Source of the DNA: Echinarachnius parma
Lineage: Eukaryota > Echinodermata > Echinoidea > Clypeasteroida > Echinarachniidae
Assembly: GCA_037951105.1 (NCBI GenBank)
Contig: JBAMJV010008015.1
Location: 1-64,000, forward strand
DNA length: 64,000 nt
Reading direction: 5' to 3'
Of this stretch, positions 59,098 through 64,000 are shown piece by piece (within the stretch, counting starts at the first letter, position 1; each line of letters begins with the position of its first letter). Both the position numbers and the translations under genes were made by a program. The notes under the pieces were generated by a model that was given only the letters and a program-made list of their open reading frames with translations, did not search any database and was not told the DNA's origin.

Positions 59098-59200
59098 TAA
59101 TAATAATAATAATAATATGAACATTTATATAGCGCAGCTACTATAAATATATACTCTACTGCGTTTAAATAAGTATTTAAATTATTATTACCCATGGTTA
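59098..59200 (-). mobile_element. Probable retroposon tail, (TAA)n
   Basis: (TAA)n followed by ACATTTATATAGCGCAGCTA; on the minus strand this is the GCGCTATATAAATGT-(ATT)n tail type. No coding remnant recognised. Confidence 0.45.
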
Positions 59201-59480
59201 TCAGGTATACATTTTAAACCAACACAATGATATTGCGTACTTTCTCAACTCCCCGGGGAGCATACTATAATTGGTAATCCTTTCTTGGGAGGATCGGTAA
59301 AGCAACCAGTGTTATTGTATTGTTAATATAGTCGAAATATACTTTGGGGATTTGGTATTCAAAAGAAAAACACGAGGCGCCATGCATGTCCGTCACTTCA
59401 TCGTACAAATATGGTTTGGTTTCATAACCATTCGTGTGTCATCATGGTCATTGTTTTATTTTCTTGTTTCTTCTCTTTCT

Positions 59481-60064
59481 AGCCTTACTAAAATTAAGTG
59501 AAAATCAATAATATATTGAATACTTTTGAAACAAAATCTTTGTTAGTATGAACAATTGTATTTTATTACGGAGAGTTGTTCAACATAACAATTTTGTTGG
59601 CTAAAACCACGGGAATAATGGTACATGATATAGTACATGTAAAACATGTTATGTATGATTTTCCCCTTTTCATCTCAATTATTATTGTGATAATCATGTC
59701 TATTGTCTATACAATAGTTCAATTTTAGTTCACAGAATAAGGTTATCATTCTATTATTTCCTCGTACAAAGTAAATAAAGACATGAAGTAAAAACGTACG
59801 CTACAGCTATAATTTCCATGGGAGTCTGGATGGTTTTCATTATTTTGTTATGTCACAGACAATTTATTATCGAACCCTTCAATGCTCGATATATCGTATC
59901 AGTAATTATGATGTTTAAAGATCTTTGTTTATATTTGGGAACAATGAATTGTTAGTTCGTCGAAGAAGACACCAGCTCAGCCCCCCCCCCCCCCCACACA
60001 CACACACAAACATTTTGGGGGGCTCGTATACATGTACCTATGCCAATCGTTTTGTAATAGTCTA
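59481..60064. other. No gene; C-run and CA microsatellite at 59981-60006
   Basis: Otherwise featureless AT-rich sequence. Confidence 0.45.
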
Positions 60065-62061
60065 CACTGTGAAAAAAGAGGGTAAATATTTACCCAATAT
60101 TTTACCCAACGTTGGAAGTATAGTCAACCTCAACAACTATTGGGCAATATTTTAACCAACGTTGTTGGGCACATTAATGTGCCCAACTGTTGGGTAAGTA
60201 CGTATATTTACCCAATATTTTACCCAACGTTGGAAGCATAGTCAACCTCAACAACTACTGGGCAATATTTTAACCAACGTTGTTGGGAAATGAATGTGCC
60301 CAACTGTTGGGTAATTACGTATATTTAACCAATATTTTACCCAACGTTGGAAGCATAGTCAACCTCAACAACTACTGGGCAATATTTTAACCAACGTTGT
60401 TGGGACATTAATGTGCCCAACTGTTGGGTTATATTTTGAACTAAGTTTTGGGGACATTAATGTGCCCAGCCTTTTAACAAAGTAATTTACCCAGTATTTG
60501 GGCAAGACCTATAATAATTACCCAGAAAATGACATAATTTAACTAAGTTGTTGAGTTATTATGATATCAAAAAAATCAATAAAACTATTTGTTGGGCATT
60601 TTCAGTTGCTTTAAACAACAAATGGTCATTATCTGACTGCCCAGGACGAAAAACCAATTGAAATTACCAATCAAAAATTACCAATTGAAATTTCCAAATT
60701 GGTATTCCCAATTGAAACTAGTTTGCAATTCGGACGTATGGGACATGTGGTCCAAATCATGTGGGATACATTGGGGTCAATGTATAATCACACACAACTG
60801 GTCTATTTAGACTTTCTAAGTGCAATCTGGCTGTGCCAGCTTAGGAATGAATTTATAATACACACGCAGCATGTCGCGTATATATATCACATGTGTAGCA
60901 TACATAAAAAGTGGTTATGAAAACAAATCAAGTCAAATTCAACAGAAAACCAATGGTATAACAAGGTAAACATGTGATGCAAAGTTTGTCATAATAATTT
61001 TTACATAAAACACAAACGATTGACACATGAATAACGAAAGAATTTTTACTTCAAAATTAATATTTGTTCATATTTTGTGATTTTTTGTTGAAATCACAGT
61101 GGCACGCACGTATACAGATTACCACTCAGTAGGGCAATTACTTGCCCAACATTTGGACATCTGTATTTGGGCAACGGCAGAGTAAAAATTTGCTCAAGTA
61201 TTGGTCAAATAATGCCCAACAAAACAAATACCAACGTATATATTACCCAACAAAAAAATTACCAACGTAAATTTACTCCTTTTTTCCACAGTGGCACGCA
61301 CATATACAGTTTACCACTCAGCAGGGCAATTACTTGCCCAACAATTGGACATCTGTATTTGGGCAACGGCAGAGTAAAAATTTGCTCAAGTATTGGTCAA
61401 ATATTGCCCAACAAAACAAATACCAACGTATATGTTACACAACAAAAAAATTACCAACATAAATTTACTCTTTTTTCCACAGTGGCACGCACATAATATA
61501 CAGTTTACCACTCAGCAGGGCAATTACTTGCCCAACAATTGGACATCTGTATTTGGGCAACGGCAGAGTAAAAATTTGCTCAAGTATTGGTCAAATAATG
61601 CCCAACAAAACAAATACCAACGTATATATTACCCAACAAAAAAATTACCAACGTAAATTTACTCTTTTTTTCACAGTGGCACGCACGTTTACAGTTTACC
61701 ACTCAGCAGGGCAATAACTTGCCCAACAATTGGACATCTGTATTTGGGCAGCGGCAGAGTAAAAATTTGCTTAAGTATCGGTCAAATAATGCCCAACAAA
61801 ACAGTTACCGACGTATATATTACCCAACCAAAAAATTACCAAGGTAAATTTATTCCTTTTTTCACCATGGCACGATCGTATGTAATTTACCACTCAACAG
61901 GGCAATTAATTGCCTAATAATTGGACATTTGTATTTAGGCAGCGGCAGAGTACAACTTTGCTTAAGTATTGGTCAAATATTGCCCAACAAAACAGTAACC
62001 AACGTATTTATTACCCAACAAAAAAATACCCAACGTAAATTTACTACTTTTTATCACAGTG
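60065..62061. mobile_element. TA-flanked 2-kb TIR element built of TTACCCAAC repeats
   Basis: The left tip is CACTGTGAAAAAAGAGGGTAAA; the right tip, read inverted, is CACTGTGATAAAAAGTAGTAAA. TA borders both (60063-60064, 62062-62063). The left side has three ~118-bp tandem units (starts 60092, 60210, 60328) with TTACCCAACGTTGG and CCCAACTGTTGGG; the right side has about five ~192-bp units. Frames in it (up to 109 codons) follow the repeats and show no domain. Superfamily uncertain. Confidence 0.85.
61095..62061. repeat. ~192-bp tandem repeat that includes the element's own 3' terminus
   Basis: Units begin at about 61095, 61287, 61478, 61672 and 61863 with CACAGTGGCACGCAC and run through CATCTGTATTTGGGCAACGG, GCTCAAGTATTGGTCAAAT and ACCAACGTAAATTTACTC. 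The end of each unit plus the start of the next recreates the terminal sequence (TTTACTC, T-run, CACAGTG) found at the real right end. Confidence 0.92.
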
Positions 62062-62069
62062 TACAGGGA

Positions 62070-62780
62070 TTGAGCCAATTTAGAATTGTGATGGATGTTG
62101 GATTGTATAAGTATCAACAATGATATTATGGGGGAAGCTTTACAGCTGGCCTTCAAGTCGCAATTATTAGGATTGAATCAATTTAGAATGAGACTTATAT
62201 ATCACATTTCATTTGTATGATGGAGTTTGAAATTAATTTGTATCATCGATGATATATTGGGGTCGCTTTACAGCTTTAGGTCGCAATATCTACTTTGATA
62301 GTTTACAGAGATAGTTTACAGAGGTTGAATCAATTTAGAATGAGATCTATATATCACATTTCATTTGTATGATGGAGTTTGGATTATATTTGTATCATCG
62401 ATGATATTTTGGAGTCGCTTTACAGCTTGAGGTCGCAATTATTATATTGATAGTTTGCAGAGGTTGAATCAATTTAGAATAATGTTGACTTACATCACAC
62501 TTCATTTGTGTTGGATGTTGGATTGTATCAATAATGACATTTCTTTGGGGGTCGCTTATTATAATCATGGCAACTTCGAGGTCGCATTTACTTTTGTTAT
62601 AGTCTACAGATATTGAATCAAATTAGAATGGGGCTTACACACATCACATTAAATTTGTGAGGTATATTATATGATTTTGAAATATATAAGTATCTATTTT
62701 GTCATTTCTCTATGGGTCGCTTAACAATCATGGCGACTTGGAGGCCGCAATAATTATTATTATAGTCCGGAGAAAGCTGT
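62070..62780. repeat. Degenerate tandem repeat, ~135-155-bp unit, ~5 copies
   Basis: TTGAATCAATTTAGAATGAG, ATATCACATTTCATTTGT and GGGGTCGCTTTACAGCTT then GAGGTCGCAAT recur with starts near 62075, 62174, 62331, 62467 and 62617. Confidence 0.85.
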
Positions 62781-63174
62781 TCGATTTCGATTGTTAGTAA
62801 AACGCGAGACATATCACTTTCCCCGAAATCAGCATTATAGCTTTCATAACCATCACGATGGTGAGAATAAAAAACAAAAATCATATTTCATAACCATTCA
62901 TATGTCATAACAAATATTTCATTAAAGCTATTACAGAGTGGTTTTTATTTCAATTCCGCATCTGCCCAAGTTTGAGAGCTGCTTATTTTATTGCTTAATT
63001 TATTATTTTAGTTTTTTCCTTTTAATCAGATCACTTTTCGTTTGTTATTAAAGCACAACATAATATTCCCCGGAAATACTGATCATCCATGTCGTAACAA
63101 ATATTCCTTACTGTAACAACTTGTCCATATACCTACAACGATTCTGCAAAATCCATGTCTCATCGTATCGTATG

Positions 63175-63420
63175 GTTTAAACCATGGTCTACATCTATGG
63201 AGTGCCATTTGTAAACTGATGGAGAAAGAATGTAAACTCCTTACTTGTTAACAATGTTGATGCGATGCACATTTACTAAAAACACCAAATAAATGTTTGT
63301 CTTCTCAGATGGTGAAATTTGCTGGTTAGCAAGCACTATTTAAACAGTCATACCATTGGAAATTATAAATGGTTTTACTTGTCTACGAGCAGCACTCCAT
63401 AGATGTAAACCATGGTTTAC
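63175..63420. mobile_element. Foldback MITE, ~250 bp
   Basis: GTTTAAACCATGGTCTACAT then CTATGGAGTGC at the left is inverted at the right (GCACTCCATAGATGTAAACC then ATGGTTTAC). The spacer is unrelated. Pairing does not clearly extend outside. Confidence 0.7.
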
Positions 63421-64000
63421 ACAAACCTCCTTTGTGAATCCGGGCCTAATACAAATGTCCTTAAACAAAAACTGATTGAAGGATAACGAGTCGATTTCTT
63501 TCTACGAAAAAAACTTATCACGATTCTACTGTAAACAATATCACTGTCGGCATTAACTCGATGTTTTCGAAAACTCGATGCTTTTATGTATCAATAATCA
63601 AATTATTATATGGAATTGCAGTATCCCTGACAAAACGGGGATATAACTATCTTGTGAAGCGGTCAATGGAAAGGGGGACTTGCTTTTTTTTTTTTTTGCG
63701 TTTTTTTGTAAACAAACATCTTGGAAAGAGGTATCACCTGCAGATTCCATTCCATCAAAACATGAAACATCATCTTTCGCGGAGAAGTTGACACCTCGCA
63801 TTATCGTGCAGCTTATGTCATAACAAATTGGAATCTATAGCCGCAGTGAACCGGTTCAGCCAGGAGTGCTACTTGCTCAAATCCCATCGTATTCACGCGC
63901 CTACCCTATATATCATCTGAGTACATAAACGAATTATGTACTCATATTGCTGCTATACAAATCCCCTTGTGACCAAGGAGGTATTAGATAACCTAGATGA
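63421..64000. other. No recognisable feature
   Basis: AT-rich with a T-run near 63685; no gene or repeat recognised. Confidence 0.45.

Larger units (their letters stand above)
56500..59480. repeat. Degenerate tandem array, ~470-bp unit where measurable
   Basis: CATTTGTCAGTGAGCATG then GGAACACGAGACACCATCG, TCTGCAATCAG.GCAGAATTTC, GATGACTGTATTGAATACTTTC, and CCTCTGAGGATTGGT recur. Landmark starts include 56527, 56698, 57171, 57552, 58822 and a weak one near 59365. MITEs interrupt the array at 57887-58780. Confidence 0.7.

Noticed and set aside
1-64000. A new multi-gene biological system (defence, biosynthesis or similar)
   Set aside because: No host genes or operon-like arrangement exist in the window; the interesting structure is all repeat and mobile-element biology.

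Overview
The window is AT-rich, gene-poor, repeat-dense nuclear DNA of an animal. I found no host protein-coding gene, rRNA or functional tRNA gene. The only clear protein-coding homology is to retroelements: one Penelope-like element (PLE) with reverse transcriptase and GIY-YIG endonuclease domains, and two short LINE 3' ends. The mix of a PLE, a tRNA-derived SINE, LINE tails ending GCGCTATATAAAT-(ATT)n, many foldback MITEs and long (CA/GT) tracts fits a marine invertebrate (echinoderm, hemichordate, amphioxus or mollusc). I cannot decide between these, and that placement is inference.

Layout. 0-9.8 kb: foldback elements, one with an internal 20-bp minisatellite; a LINE 3' end; two MITEs sharing one terminal repeat; and a three-level nest (4.0-6.1 kb) containing a ~700-bp CA-rich tract. 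9.8-18.8 kb: a small hAT-like MITE with a perfect 8-bp target duplication, degenerate tandem repeats (10-12 kb, 12.6-13.1 kb), a terminal-inverted-repeat (TIR) element made of short tandem repeats (14.6-15.1 kb), and a GC-rich element with 9-bp flanking direct repeats (17.7-18.3 kb). 18.8-33.9 kb: one old satellite-like array with a ~245-bp unit, broken by at least eight insertions, reversed in orientation near 27.4-27.9 kb, and ending with a recent 602-bp higher-order amplification (30.7-32.2 kb). 34.2-36.1 kb: the decayed PLE, flanked by a 13-bp direct repeat, with inverted terminal repeats that each carry a hammerhead-ribozyme-like motif. 37.3-40.5 kb: a four-level transposon nest. 41.4-42.2 kb: two palindromic MITEs. 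43-59 kb: more MITEs and several unrelated degenerate tandem arrays. 60.1-62.1 kb: a 2-kb TIR element whose 3' terminus is repeated in tandem about five times. 62-64 kb: another tandem array and a foldback.

Nothing here works as a pathway. What can be read is insertion history. Several target sites can be checked against an uninterrupted repeat copy elsewhere in the window, which supports TA, TTAA, 8-bp and 9-bp target duplications for different families. Nearly all these elements are non-autonomous; no transposase reading frame was seen. Boundaries come from reading inverted repeats by eye and may be off by a few bases.
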